Shown piece after piece: positions 50,612 through 59,191 of a stretch of DNA of 64,000 nt (its first letter is position 1; every line of letters starts with the position of its first letter). The notes beneath the pieces were generated by a model. The model had not been told where the DNA came from and did no database searches. It was given only the letters and a program-made list of their open reading frames with translations. Position numbers and translations under genes: made by a program. Source of the stretch: an uncultured Marvinbryantia sp. (GTDB lineage Bacteria; Bacillota; Clostridia; Lachnospirales; Lachnospiraceae); the NCBI RefSeq assembly GCF_905201705.1, contig NZ_CAJKOX010000010.1, positions 1-64,000 of the forward strand, in the 5' to 3' direction.

Positions 50612-52125
50612 TATTTATCTCCTTTCCCTGTCTTGCCGAAAAGACCGGTCGCATGCATCATAATGGTTTCCTGTGAAAATTCTTCTCTGTTTAAACATCC
50701 CATGATCCTGCCCTGGCACATCACATAAATTCTGTCGCACATACCGATCAGCTCCGGCAGCTCTGAGGACACCATAACAATCGTCTTTCCTTCTTTGACA
50801 ATATCCGTCATCAGTTTGTATATCTCAAATTTTGCGCCTACATCAATTCCTCTTGTCGGCTCATCCAGAATCATAATCTCCGGATCGCAGAGCATCCATC
50901 TTGCCAGCAGAACCTTCTGCGCGTTTCCGCCGGACAGTGAGGCAATCAGTGTATCCAGAGACGGCGTTTTCACATTCATCTTCCGGAAGATCTCGCCCAC
51001 CTCGCTCCGCTCTTTGCTCTTGTGGTTCTTTCCTGCAAAGAAATAGCGTTTCAGTGATGCGATGCTGGCATTTTCCATAACGCTTCGCACCGGGATGATA
51101 CCGTATTCTTTCCGGTCCTCCGACAGCATGATCAGCTTTTTCGCAATGGCGTCATGCGGGCTTTTAATCGTCACTTCCTGTCCGTCGATCTTCACTGTGC
51201 CGCTGTCCTTGTGGTCCATTCCGAAAATCGCACGCATGACTTCGGTACGCCCCGCGCCTACCAGCCCGGCAAATCCAACAATCTCACCCTTGCGGGCATA
51301 AAAATTGATATCTGCAAACATGCCTTTGGAATTAAAATTCTGCACCTCGAAATTCTTTTCGCCAAGCGGAAGGATTTCCTTCGGATAGGCATTGTCCATT
51401 TTCCGTCCAACCATACGGGCAATGACTGTTTCAATATCCAGATTCTCCGCCCTGTCCGAGGAAACCACCGCGCCGTCACGGATGATAGTGATGTCATCGG
51501 CAATCTGGAATACCTCGTCCATTTTATGCGAGATATAGATGATGCTTACACCCTTTGCCTTCAGCTCCGCAATCTTTTCAAACAGCAGCTTTACCTCTTT
51601 CTGTGAGATGGAGGAAGTCGGCTCGTCCATGAGTACCACCTGGGCGTTATTATTAACCGCCTTAATAATCTCCAGCATCTGGATATCGGAAACGGTCAGG
51701 GTTTTCAGCTTCTGGTCCGGCGCATAGCTTAAATGCTCTTCTTCCAAAAACTTCTCCGCTTCGCGGCGGACCTTTTTCCAGTCAACCTTCCCAAACTTAT
51801 TTACCGGCAAACGCCCCATAAACAGGTTTTCTTCTACGGACAGTTCCGATACATAGTTCAGCTCCTGGGCTATCATGGATATCCCGTACTCTCTTGCCTG
51901 GAGCGGATTTTTGATTTCGACCGGCTTTTCGTCTATGTAAATCTGCCCTTTGTCTGCCTTGTACAGACCGGTCAAAACCTTCATCAACGTGGATTTTCCT
52001 GCGCCGTTTTCCCCGCACAGTGCATGGACGGTACCCTTTCGCACTACAAAGTCGATATTACTCAGCGCTTTCACCCCAGGGAATGATTTTTCAATTCCGC
52101 TTACTCTCAATTTGATTTCATCCAT
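50611..52125 (-). CDS. ribose-type ABC transporter ATPase
   Basis: A 504-residue RbsA/MglA-like protein with two ABC domains. The first has GENGAGKST, LTVSDIQMLEIIKA and VVLMDEPTSSI; the second has LSGGNAQKVLLARWM and IMILDEPTRGIDVG. First gene of the operon ATPase, permease, binding protein, polyol dehydrogenase. A promoter lies about 50 bases upstream of ATG 52125. Confidence 0.92.
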   Translation of the reverse strand: MDEIKLRVSGIEKSFPGVKALSNIDFVVRKGTVHALCGENGAGKSTLMKVLTGLYKADKGQIYIDEKPVEIKNPLQAREYGISMIAQELNYVSELSVEENLFMGRLPVNKFGKVDWKKVRREAEKFLEEEHLSYAPDQKLKTLTVSDIQMLEIIKAVNNNAQVVLMDEPTSSISQKEVKLLFEKIAELKAKGVSIIYISHKMDEVFQIADDITIIRDGAVVSSDRAENLDIETVIARMVGRKMDNAYPKEILPLGEKNFEVQNFNSKGMFADINFYARKGEIVGFAGLVGAGRTEVMRAIFGMDHKDSGTVKIDGQEVTIKSPHDAIAKKLIMLSEDRKEYGIIPVRSVMENASIASLKRYFFAGKNHKSKERSEVGEIFRKMNVKTPSLDTLIASLSGGNAQKVLLARWMLCDPEIMILDEPTRGIDVGAKFEIYKLMTDIVKEGKTIVMVSSELPELIGMCDRIYVMCQGRIMGCLNREEFSQETIMMHATGLFGKTGKGDK

Positions 52126-52172
52126 ATACTTCGTCCCCTACTTCCCTGAAAACGGATTAACTTGTTAACATA

Positions 52173-52201
52173 GTTATATACTCTTTTTACAATTTAGTCA
52201 A
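52173..52201 (-). promoter_or_regulatory. promoter of the polyol importer operon
   Basis: Minus-strand TTGACT (52196-52201) and TATAAC (52173-52178), spacer 17. The palindrome TGTTAACA at 52163-52170 lies just downstream, at the expected start site, and may be the operator of the nearby ROK repressor. Confidence 0.7.
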
Positions 52202-52439
52202 TCATTTATTAATCGTTTTACGCAAGTTTGTAAAATCACTCCAAATTTGGTATTATATTTTTGTATATTTTGCCCTATGATTTTCTCTTTTTTCAGCGTT
52301 TTTTGATTTTTTTATATTCTTTAAATTTTTACTTAAGAAAAGCATTTTATTTAAGTTAAAAAAATAGATATGCAAAATGCATATCCATTTTCTTCGTTTT
52401 TGATGAATTTTGATAATTTTTTGACAAGCAGCACAAAAC
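52202..52439. other. AT-rich intergenic region
   Basis: A 240-bp strongly AT-rich stretch with no gene. It contains the perfect dyad GATATGCA-AAA-TGCATATC at 52367-52385 of unknown purpose. Confidence 0.5.
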
Positions 52440-52510
52440 AATTCGCCAAGTTACTGTTCACTCCGTTCGCAGTAACCTTCGCAGATCCATTTAAAATTCG
52501 CTTCGCGAAT
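52440..52510. repeat. double-hairpin element after the ROK gene
   Basis: Two perfect dyads: GTTACTG/CAGTAAC (52450-52456 and 52470-52476, loop 13) and ATTCGC-TTC-GCGAAT (52496-52510). It lies 22 bp after the minus-strand ROK stop. It may act as terminator or be a dispersed palindromic element. Confidence 0.55.
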
Positions 52511-52532
52511 GGGATTTGCTCACATACCTGTT

Positions 52533-53645
52533 TCACATCTGCCGTACAAAATCGTCGACGAAATAAAGCGCAGCTCCCACCGCTGACGGCTCAGTGCGGA
52601 AAGAACAGATTTTCACATATTCTGCGCTGTTCTCAAACGGCGTCAGCTTCTTTGCTATCTTTTTAAACTCGTCAATATAGTCTTCCATACACGCGCCGAC
52701 CATACCGCCAAGCACCACGTCACAGTCAAAACACATCCTCAGATTATTGACCGCCAATGCGAGATACTGCATATAATCCTCAAACGCACGGCGGTAACCC
52801 CGGTTTCCGGTAGCCTTCATTTCATAGAAAAACTGCCGGATATCCCCATCCGTATAATCCGATAATACTCTCGCGGAACAGTACGCATTCAGACAGCCGC
52901 GCCGTCCGCAATAACACTCTTTTCCATTCGGCACAATCGTCATATGACCAAACTCGCCGCCCCGCCAGTTCCGTCCGGTATATACGCGGTTCATTAGGAC
53001 AGCGCCGCCCACGCTGTTGCTCAGGGACAGATATACCATCGGCTGCTGCTTTCCGCGCGCCTGCAGCTCCGTCCAGCCCGCCGCATTTGCATCGTTGAAC
53101 AGACGCACCGGATACGGCAGCTTTTTCTGCATCTGCACATAAAAATCATCCGGAATATCGATGACCTTTGAATAAGAAATCATATTTTCCCGCTCATTTA
53201 CAATCGCCGGCAGCGATATGCCAACGCCAAGGAATTTCTCCGGGTCGACTTCATTTTTTTCCAGTATCATTCTCACATGATTCGCCAGCATTTCGTAGTA
53301 ATCGTCCGCATCACGAAACAGCACATGCGTCTTTACCGAATCCAGAATATTCAGCTTTAAATCGGTCAGCACCACCGAGACATGCGTCTGTGTAACGTCC
53401 ATTCCCACTGCCAGCCTTGCCTCCGGCACAATACTGAGCATATTTGCTTTGCGTCCGCCGGTGGATTCAAACTCCCCGGCATTAAAAATCAGCCCGCACT
53501 CCCTCAGATAATTCAGATTCTGCGTCACCGTCGGAAGGCTGATGCCAAGATCCGCCGCAACCATCTGCCGTGAGCTTGTTTCGTTTCTATAAATATGGCG
53601 GTATACATCTCCGATGTTCCGCGCCGTTCCTCTGTAATCCTCCAA
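52533..53645 (-). CDS. ROK family transcriptional regulator
   Basis: A 370-residue repressor. Winged helix at about 10-60 (RQMVAADLGISLPTVTQNLNYLRECGLI), ROK domain with GRKANMLSIVPEARLAVGMDVTQTHVSVVLTD, VGISLPAIV, LFNDANAAGWTELQ, SLSNSVGGAVLMNRVYTGRNWRGGEFGHMTIV and zinc motif CYCGRRGCLNAYCSA. Start TTG 53645 has AGGAG 8 bases upstream; the longer ATG frame lacks a site. Probably controls the ABC/dehydrogenase operon downstream of it. Confidence 0.88.
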   Translation of the reverse strand: MEDYRGTARNIGDVYRHIYRNETSSRQMVAADLGISLPTVTQNLNYLRECGLIFNAGEFESTGGRKANMLSIVPEARLAVGMDVTQTHVSVVLTDLKLNILDSVKTHVLFRDADDYYEMLANHVRMILEKNEVDPEKFLGVGISLPAIVNERENMISYSKVIDIPDDFYVQMQKKLPYPVRLFNDANAAGWTELQARGKQQPMVYLSLSNSVGGAVLMNRVYTGRNWRGGEFGHMTIVPNGKECYCGRRGCLNAYCSARVLSDYTDGDIRQFFYEMKATGNRGYRRAFEDYMQYLALAVNNLRMCFDCDVVLGGMVGACMEDYIDEFKKIAKKLTPFENSAEYVKICSFRTEPSAVGAALYFVDDFVRQM

Positions 53646-53856
53646 TGTTTCTTCTCCTATTTCACAATGTTCAATATTAACTATAGACCATTTCAGGAAA
53701 AAGCGCAAATATATAATTTGTACCTGCCGTATATTTTTTCATTCTATACACCAAAATCATTTTTGCCTGAGTTGGCTTGAGTTTTACCAAAAAATCAGTT
53801 AAAATTAATTCTGGAATGTCACATACAAACCAGGACAGCCAAAACGGAGGAGCCAG

Positions 53857-54906
53857 ATGTACAAGATTCTTCTTGCAGACAATGAGGGCGTTGTTTTAAA
53901 TGCGCTTATTAATATGATTCACAGTCATTTTCATGAGAACTGTGATATCCGCGTGTCAAAGACGACGCTTTATACGCGGACGCTTGCGCGCAAGTTTGTT
54001 CCGGATATCGCCATCATCAACATTCAGATGCCCGGTATGCGGGGCTTTGAAGTGGTGCGCGAAATCCGCTCTTATCATTTAAAATGCCTGTTTATCACAG
54101 TGTCTGCCTCCGACAAAGCGTATTATCACACAGAATCAAAAAATCTGAACATCCTTGCGCACCTTACGAAGCCTCTGTTCCGCGAAAAGGTGCTGCCTGT
54201 ACTGGAGACGGCGATTTCCATGGTCGCTCATTCGCAGAAACGCCAGCAGCAGAACCGCATGGTACAGGAACGCTTTGACGCTGCTGTCCCGGTAGTAGAG
54301 CACGGTCTGATCAACCAGCTGTTTTTCCCGGACAGCTATGTAAAGTCACTGAAACAATATAAGACGCTTCTGGGGATTTCCCAGAATTACGGACGCATTG
54401 TCACGATAACATTTGGTGAACTGCCCCCCTCCGCAGACAGCCCGCACGTTCCGGCCGCAGCAGGGACAGCCCGTTCCGGCGATTCCGCAGCGGATCCCGG
54501 CAAAGTGCGCTCTTCCATTTCCGCAGATGAAAGTAAAGCATCACATACCGCAGAGCCCGGCAGCTATGACCGTGCCGCCATGCGCGCGCTTTTGCAGCAG
54601 AAAAAAGATGCCCTGCAAAACCCGGTCGGTTCTGCCGTGCATCTTCAGAAGGATTATATGAAGTTTCGGGAAACGGTACTGGAAAGCATCCCACAGGCTG
54701 TCATCGGTCCCGTGATGGGAAATCACGTGCTTCTGCTTGTGCCCTGCTGGAAGAATGCGGAAACCTCTAAAGAATATTTCACGACGCTCCGCACGCTGAA
54801 CGCACTCACAGAATCATTGGAGGATGTCTTTGACGGACTGTCTTTCTGTATTGAAGCCGCGCCGGTTGCGCCGCTCACGGAATTGCAGGCGCCGTCTACC
54901 CTCTAA
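53857..54906 (+). CDS. pseudo-receiver protein related to YesN, without DNA-binding domain
   Basis: A 349-residue protein. The receiver-like domain (1-120) keeps D8 and the conserved K105 (HLTKPLF), but the phospho-acceptor aspartate is N55 (IAIINIQMPGMRG). A middle domain (about 148-345) resembles the sensor-like part of long YesN regulators, interrupted by a low-complexity Ser/Ala/Pro insert (about 190-235). The AraC helix-turn-helix expected at the C-terminus is absent. It may act as a phosphorylation-independent binding partner or be an inactive relic. It converges with the YesN gene at 54939. Confidence 0.75.
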   Translation: MYKILLADNEGVVLNALINMIHSHFHENCDIRVSKTTLYTRTLARKFVPDIAIINIQMPGMRGFEVVREIRSYHLKCLFITVSASDKAYYHTESKNLNILAHLTKPLFREKVLPVLETAISMVAHSQKRQQQNRMVQERFDAAVPVVEHGLINQLFFPDSYVKSLKQYKTLLGISQNYGRIVTITFGELPPSADSPHVPAAAGTARSGDSAADPGKVRSSISADESKASHTAEPGSYDRAAMRALLQQKKDALQNPVGSAVHLQKDYMKFRETVLESIPQAVIGPVMGNHVLLLVPCWKNAETSKEYFTTLRTLNALTESLEDVFDGLSFCIEAAPVAPLTELQAPSTL

Positions 54907-54938
54907 TACGAATGCGTCTTCCATGCAAATCGCGCCGC

Positions 54939-55790
54939 TTACTTTAACCGGTTGCGGAATTCATTTGCGGAGATTCCCGTCACCTTCTTAAACACGCGCG
55001 AGAAATGCGCCATATCCACAAATCCCACCTGCTCCGCCACATCGCCCACGCGCAGTGCCGGATCTTCCAGAAGCTTTTTCGCTTCCTCCACACGGATACT
55101 GTTCATCAGCTCGGAAAAGCTCTGCCCGGTATGACTGTTCAGCAGCTTGCTCAGATGCCACTGACTGACAAAAATGCTGTCGGCGACATCGGTGAGCGTC
55201 ACTTTATGCCGGTAATTCTTCCGCATATATTCAAGAGCTTTGTTCACCAGAAAACTGCCCGCCGCTGTTTTTGTCTCACCCGTCTCCCGCAGATTTTCCC
55301 CGGTTTTCTTTCCCGGATCACTGCGCCTCCCGGGCTTTGCTTCGTTCTCCGGATCACCCGGCTTCCCCGGAGGATTTTGCGCGATTTCCTCACGCTCTTC
55401 CCCGGTAATTCCGCGCCTTTGCAGGTTCTGCACCATCACACGCAGCGCCTCCTCCAGCTCTTCCATATTAGACGGCTTTAAGATAAACCGCGTCACGCCC
55501 AGCTTAATCGCCTCCTGCGCCAGCTCAAAATCGCGGTAGCCAGTCAGGATCGTAAGCTGCGTATCCTCAAACTCCGATTTGAGCGCCGCCGCCATCAAAA
55601 GCCCGTTCATCCTGGGCATGTAGATATCCGAAAAAATAATGTCCGGCCGCTGCTCGCGGATCACCGCCAGCCCCTCGATGCCATCCTCCGCCGTTCCCAC
55701 CACTCTGCACCCATACTTCTCCCACGGTACAAGCTTTGTGAGACCTTTCACGATGATCGGCTCGTCATCCACCACCACTACCTTATACAT
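54939..55790 (-). CDS. YesN-type AraC response regulator
   Basis: A 283-residue regulator. Receiver (1-120) with acidic DDE at 8-10, phospho-acceptor D55 (IIFSDIYMPRMNG) and ILKPSN. A charged linker rich in Pro, Gly, Glu and Lys (about 130-180) is followed by an AraC helix-turn-helix (about 185-283: VTLTDVADSIFVSQWHLSKLLNSHTGQSFSELMNSIRVEEAKKLL and VGDVAEQVGFVDMAHFSRVFKKVTGISANEFRNRL). Cognate to the YesM kinase in the same operon and probably activates it. AGGAGG precedes the ATG. Confidence 0.92.
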   Translation of the reverse strand: MYKVVVVDDEPIIVKGLTKLVPWEKYGCRVVGTAEDGIEGLAVIREQRPDIIFSDIYMPRMNGLLMAAALKSEFEDTQLTILTGYRDFELAQEAIKLGVTRFILKPSNMEELEEALRVMVQNLQRRGITGEEREEIAQNPPGKPGDPENEAKPGRRSDPGKKTGENLRETGETKTAAGSFLVNKALEYMRKNYRHKVTLTDVADSIFVSQWHLSKLLNSHTGQSFSELMNSIRVEEAKKLLEDPALRVGDVAEQVGFVDMAHFSRVFKKVTGISANEFRNRLK

Positions 55791-55812
55791 TGCGCTCCCT
55801 CCTGTATACAGT

Positions 55813-56679
55813 CTAACCCTTGATCGCCCCCGCTGTCATCCCTTTTATGATATATTTCTGCAAAAATGCATAGATGATAATTACCGGAACGACCACGATC
55901 GTCACCGCCGCAGCCATCAGACCGTAGTTGGTGCCCTCCATCGCCGTCAATTCCTTGAGCAGGCGGGTGATCGCCCACTGCGGCTGGATGCGCAGGAAGA
56001 AGGTCTGCGTAAACAAATCATTGTAGCTCCAGAGGAAGGAGAAGATCGCCACCGTCGCGAACGACGGCTTTGTCATCGGCACCACGATTTTTGTAAAAAT
56101 CTTAAAGGTCGTGCAGCCTTCCATATAAGCCGCCTCCTCCAGCTCGATTGGGAGCGAGCGGATATAGCCCGACAGCACGATGATCGCAAAAGAAAGGTTT
56201 CCGGCAATCTGCGGCAGCGCGCAGGAAAACAGCGAGATCCAACGGTTGCTCGTGTTCACCAGCCCCCAGGAAGCCTCCATGCGGAACACCGGAACGATTG
56301 TGGAAAACGCCGGAAACATCATGCTTCCCACCACGACTGACATCAGGAACTCCCGTCCCTTAAACTGATAGCGAACCAACGCAAACGCGGCAAGCCCCGC
56401 AAGCGCCATCACCACCACCGTCACCGTGCCGGACAGGATCAGGCTGTTCACGTAAGCCCCCAGGATCGGAACGCGGTCGAACGCCCTCCTGTAATTCGCC
56501 AGCGTAAACAGCTCCCCGACCGGCATTGAGAAGGAATTTGCAAGGATCTCGTTTTTTACTTTAAAAGAATTTATTGCCACCCAGAATAGTGGATAGATCG
56601 TGGTAAGTGCCCAGAATATCAGCACCGCATACACCGGAACCTGCCAAAGCCCGCTGCCGTTTCTTGATTTTTTACGCAT
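55813..56679 (-). CDS. carbohydrate ABC transporter permease (MalG type)
   Basis: A 288-residue, six-helix permease with the EAA loop EEAAYMEGCTTFKIFTKIVVPMTKPSFAT and the typical FKVKNEILANSFSMPVGELFTLANYRRAF. Start ATG 56679 follows AGGAGGGAGAGG, 12 bases after the MalF-type gene. It forms the pore with the other permease. No ATPase is encoded here, so a shared MsmX-like ATPase elsewhere is needed. Confidence 0.92.
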   Translation of the reverse strand: MRKKSRNGSGLWQVPVYAVLIFWALTTIYPLFWVAINSFKVKNEILANSFSMPVGELFTLANYRRAFDRVPILGAYVNSLILSGTVTVVVMALAGLAAFALVRYQFKGREFLMSVVVGSMMFPAFSTIVPVFRMEASWGLVNTSNRWISLFSCALPQIAGNLSFAIIVLSGYIRSLPIELEEAAYMEGCTTFKIFTKIVVPMTKPSFATVAIFSFLWSYNDLFTQTFFLRIQPQWAITRLLKELTAMEGTNYGLMAAAVTIVVVPVIIIYAFLQKYIIKGMTAGAIKG

Positions 56680-56693
56680 TCCTCTCCCTCCTC

Positions 56694-57581
56694 TCAATAG
56701 TCCTTCTCTTTAAATACCGCATTCACGATTTTCGCCGACACAATACCCAGAATAACGATCAGCACCGCGATCGCACAGCCGTAATCCGTGTTGCGCGACT
56801 CCACCGCATGATAATACATGTAGGTGCTGGTCAGCCAGGTCGAGTTGAGCGGCATCCCCTTCGGGAACATGATCCACGGCAGGTCAAACGCCTTCAGCGC
56901 GCCGGTAACGGCAAGCACCACGCAGGTACAGAGAACATTATGCAGCAAAGGCAGCGTGATGTATCGGATTCTCTGCCATCTTGTCGCCCCGTCGATCGAC
57001 GCCACTTCATATAAATCATCTGAGATATTATTTAGTCCCGTCACAATAATCACAAAATAAAATCCAACATACTGCCACATAACCGGAAGCAGCATCGTCA
57101 CGAGTGCGCGGCTCTTATCCTTCCAGTCGATCAGCTCCGTTCTTCCAAAAAGCTCCAGAAACTGGTTCACCATGCCCTTGTCACGCAGGAACACCAGGTT
57201 AAATAAAAGACCAAGCGCCGTCGCCGAAATAACGATCGGGAAGAAATAAACCACCCGGAAAAACTTCTTTCCGACGGTGATCTGGTCGACCATGATCGCC
57301 AGCACCAGCGCGATCCCCACCTGGAACACCACGGTTGAAGCCATCAGGATCAGCGTGTTTTTCAGCGCAGTCCACAGATTTTTGTCATGCAGCATCTCCG
57401 TGTAGTTAGAATACCACGGATCGAGAAAGCCCTTGCCCTGCGCTGCCAGACCGCCAATATTCTGGAAGCTGTTCAGAATATTCATGACGAACGGATAATG
57501 CAGAAACACGACCATAAATGCAAACGCCGGAACCAGAAAAAACAGCAGCGGCTTTTTGTTTCGATAAATATTTGCTCCCAT
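56694..57581 (-). CDS. carbohydrate ABC transporter permease (MalF type)
   Basis: A 295-residue, six-helix permease with YNFVMNILNSFQNI-like N-terminal region (FLHYPFVMNILNSFQNIGGLA) and the EAA loop YEVASIDGATRWQRIRYITLPLL. Start ATG 57581 follows GGGAGGT; the longer frame lacks a site. Works with the MalG-type permease and binding protein to import an oligosaccharide. Confidence 0.92.
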   Translation of the reverse strand: MGANIYRNKKPLLFFLVPAFAFMVVFLHYPFVMNILNSFQNIGGLAAQGKGFLDPWYSNYTEMLHDKNLWTALKNTLILMASTVVFQVGIALVLAIMVDQITVGKKFFRVVYFFPIVISATALGLLFNLVFLRDKGMVNQFLELFGRTELIDWKDKSRALVTMLLPVMWQYVGFYFVIIVTGLNNISDDLYEVASIDGATRWQRIRYITLPLLHNVLCTCVVLAVTGALKAFDLPWIMFPKGMPLNSTWLTSTYMYYHAVESRNTDYGCAIAVLIVILGIVSAKIVNAVFKEKDY

Positions 57582-57740
57582 TTTTACCTCCCATCCAGAA
57601 ACAGAGAATGTTTCCGTTCCCTGTTTTCCATTAGAAAAGGGACACTGCAAACTCCCTATCCTATTTGCAATGCCCCCGATTTACCCGCGTCCGGCGTTTC
57701 TGTCTGCGAAAACCTCACCGCAGGTTATGCTCTTTGTTAC

Positions 57741-59048
57741 TTACTGTCCATTGTAGATTGCAAGACCTTCTGCCACTGCATCTTCTGCTGACACTTCGCC
57801 CGTCACGATCTGCGGCATTCCGTCGAAGGTGGATACTCTGCATTCGCCGTTGAACAGATCCTGTACCGCGCCAGTCAGAGAGGTTACGCCCGACATCATC
57901 TCCATTGCCTTCACCTGCAGGGAGTTGAATGTGGATTCGTCTACCTCCGGAGCTGCCTTCAGAGCAGACGCCGTGTGCTGTGCAAATTTTGCTACCATCT
58001 CGTCGCTTGTCATATATTCTACGAAGCTGACTGCCGCTTCGCGCTTTGCATCGTCTTCCCATGCCGCCGTGCTGATGTAATAGCCCATGGACAGACCGCC
58101 GATCAGATCGGTTGCTTTTCTTTCGCCCTTGCCCGGCACATAGGTTACGGTAAATTTGTCGAGCTTTTCCGTATCCAGTGTGGATGCGTCCTCCGGATCA
58201 GACTGGCATGCGCCTGCAATGCCGCCAACCTTCCAGGAACCGTCGATAAGGAATGCTGCCTTGCCGTCGATAAAGGAAGCGAAGGTTTCATCATCCGTTG
58301 CGGAAAGCGTATTTTCCGGGAAATAACCTGCTTCATACAGCGCCTTGATGTCTTCCATGCCGTTTACCCATGCGCCTGCCTCTTCGATGGAAGCCGGAAT
58401 CGTCAGATGATTTACCACATCGCCATTGTTGAAGATACAGAATTCCCACCAGTAATGCGGAATATTGCCAAGAGCCGCCGCGATCGGGGAATAACCCGCG
58501 TCTTTAATCTTCTGGCAGTCTGCAAGGAATGCGTCCCAGGTGTAGTCTGCGCCCGGAACCTCAACGCCCGCTGCCTCCAGCACCTCCGTATTCACAAACA
58601 TTGCTTCCCAGTATCCGTTTACGGGAACCGCGTATCTGATTCCATCCACAATAGACGGCGTGATCAGATCGTCGTTCATGTTTGCGGCATACTCCGGATA
58701 CGTCTCGCGGATGGTGTCGATAGAAACAACCTTGCCCGCCTCGATAAAGGAATTTGCATCTGCGCCGTTAAAGAAAAACAGTACATCGGGATCCGCGCCG
58801 GTCTGGAAATCCATTTCCACACGTGCTTTAAATGTTTCGTCTGACGTTGCGGAAGCGTCGTTTACTTTATTTCCGGTAGACTCTTCCCAGGCTGCCACAG
58901 CATCCTTAAAATTCTGTGCGTTTCCGTCCTCGCCGGCGAACGTCGTCGTCACGTTCAGCTCCACGCCCTCTGCCTGCACGGTTGCTGCTCCTGCCAGCAT
59001 CGAAAGCGCCATTACGCCCGCCATCATGCATCCTAATCTCTTCTTCAT
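57741..59048 (-). CDS. family-1 carbohydrate-binding protein of ABC transporter
   Basis: A 435-residue SBP_bac_1 receptor. Signal peptide 1-26 ends ATVQA|EGVEL with no lipobox cysteine, unlike most Gram-positive relatives. Mature part: WEESTGNKVNDASATSDETFKARVEMDFQTGADPDVLFFFNGADANSFIEAGKV, and GKAAFLIDGSWKVGGI, typical for sugar receptors. The ligand is likely the disaccharide cut by the GH94 enzyme. First gene after the YesM gene; a separate promoter is possible. Confidence 0.9.
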   Translation of the reverse strand: MKKRLGCMMAGVMALSMLAGAATVQAEGVELNVTTTFAGEDGNAQNFKDAVAAWEESTGNKVNDASATSDETFKARVEMDFQTGADPDVLFFFNGADANSFIEAGKVVSIDTIRETYPEYAANMNDDLITPSIVDGIRYAVPVNGYWEAMFVNTEVLEAAGVEVPGADYTWDAFLADCQKIKDAGYSPIAAALGNIPHYWWEFCIFNNGDVVNHLTIPASIEEAGAWVNGMEDIKALYEAGYFPENTLSATDDETFASFIDGKAAFLIDGSWKVGGIAGACQSDPEDASTLDTEKLDKFTVTYVPGKGERKATDLIGGLSMGYYISTAAWEDDAKREAAVSFVEYMTSDEMVAKFAQHTASALKAAPEVDESTFNSLQVKAMEMMSGVTSLTGAVQDLFNGECRVSTFDGMPQIVTGEVSAEDAVAEGLAIYNGQ

Positions 59049-59085
59049 TTCATACCCTCCAGTCTTTTTTATAATTTCGTTTCGG

Positions 59086-59179
59086 TTGCTTTGTAATGTT
59101 ATTATGCCCTATCCTTCGTGAAATTTGAATAACTGGAGCTGTGATTTATTGTATTTTCTTGTCATTCTTTACAAAGCAA
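59086..59179. promoter_or_regulatory. widely spaced 11-bp inverted repeat upstream of the binding-protein gene
   Basis: TTGCTTTGTAA (59086-59096) and TTACAAAGCAA (59169-59179) are perfect reverse complements 72 bases apart. They almost span the 143-bp gap between the YesM and binding-protein genes. They could be YesN binding sites or form a long-range stem. Confidence 0.5.
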
Positions 59180-59191
59180 TTGTTTCTCTGT

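Noticed and set aside
53857..54906. ANTAR-type antiterminator for glnN
   Set aside because: The C-terminal part lacks an ANTAR domain, and the gene is 33 kb from glnN. The glnN hairpin loops do not show a clear ANTAR hexaloop.
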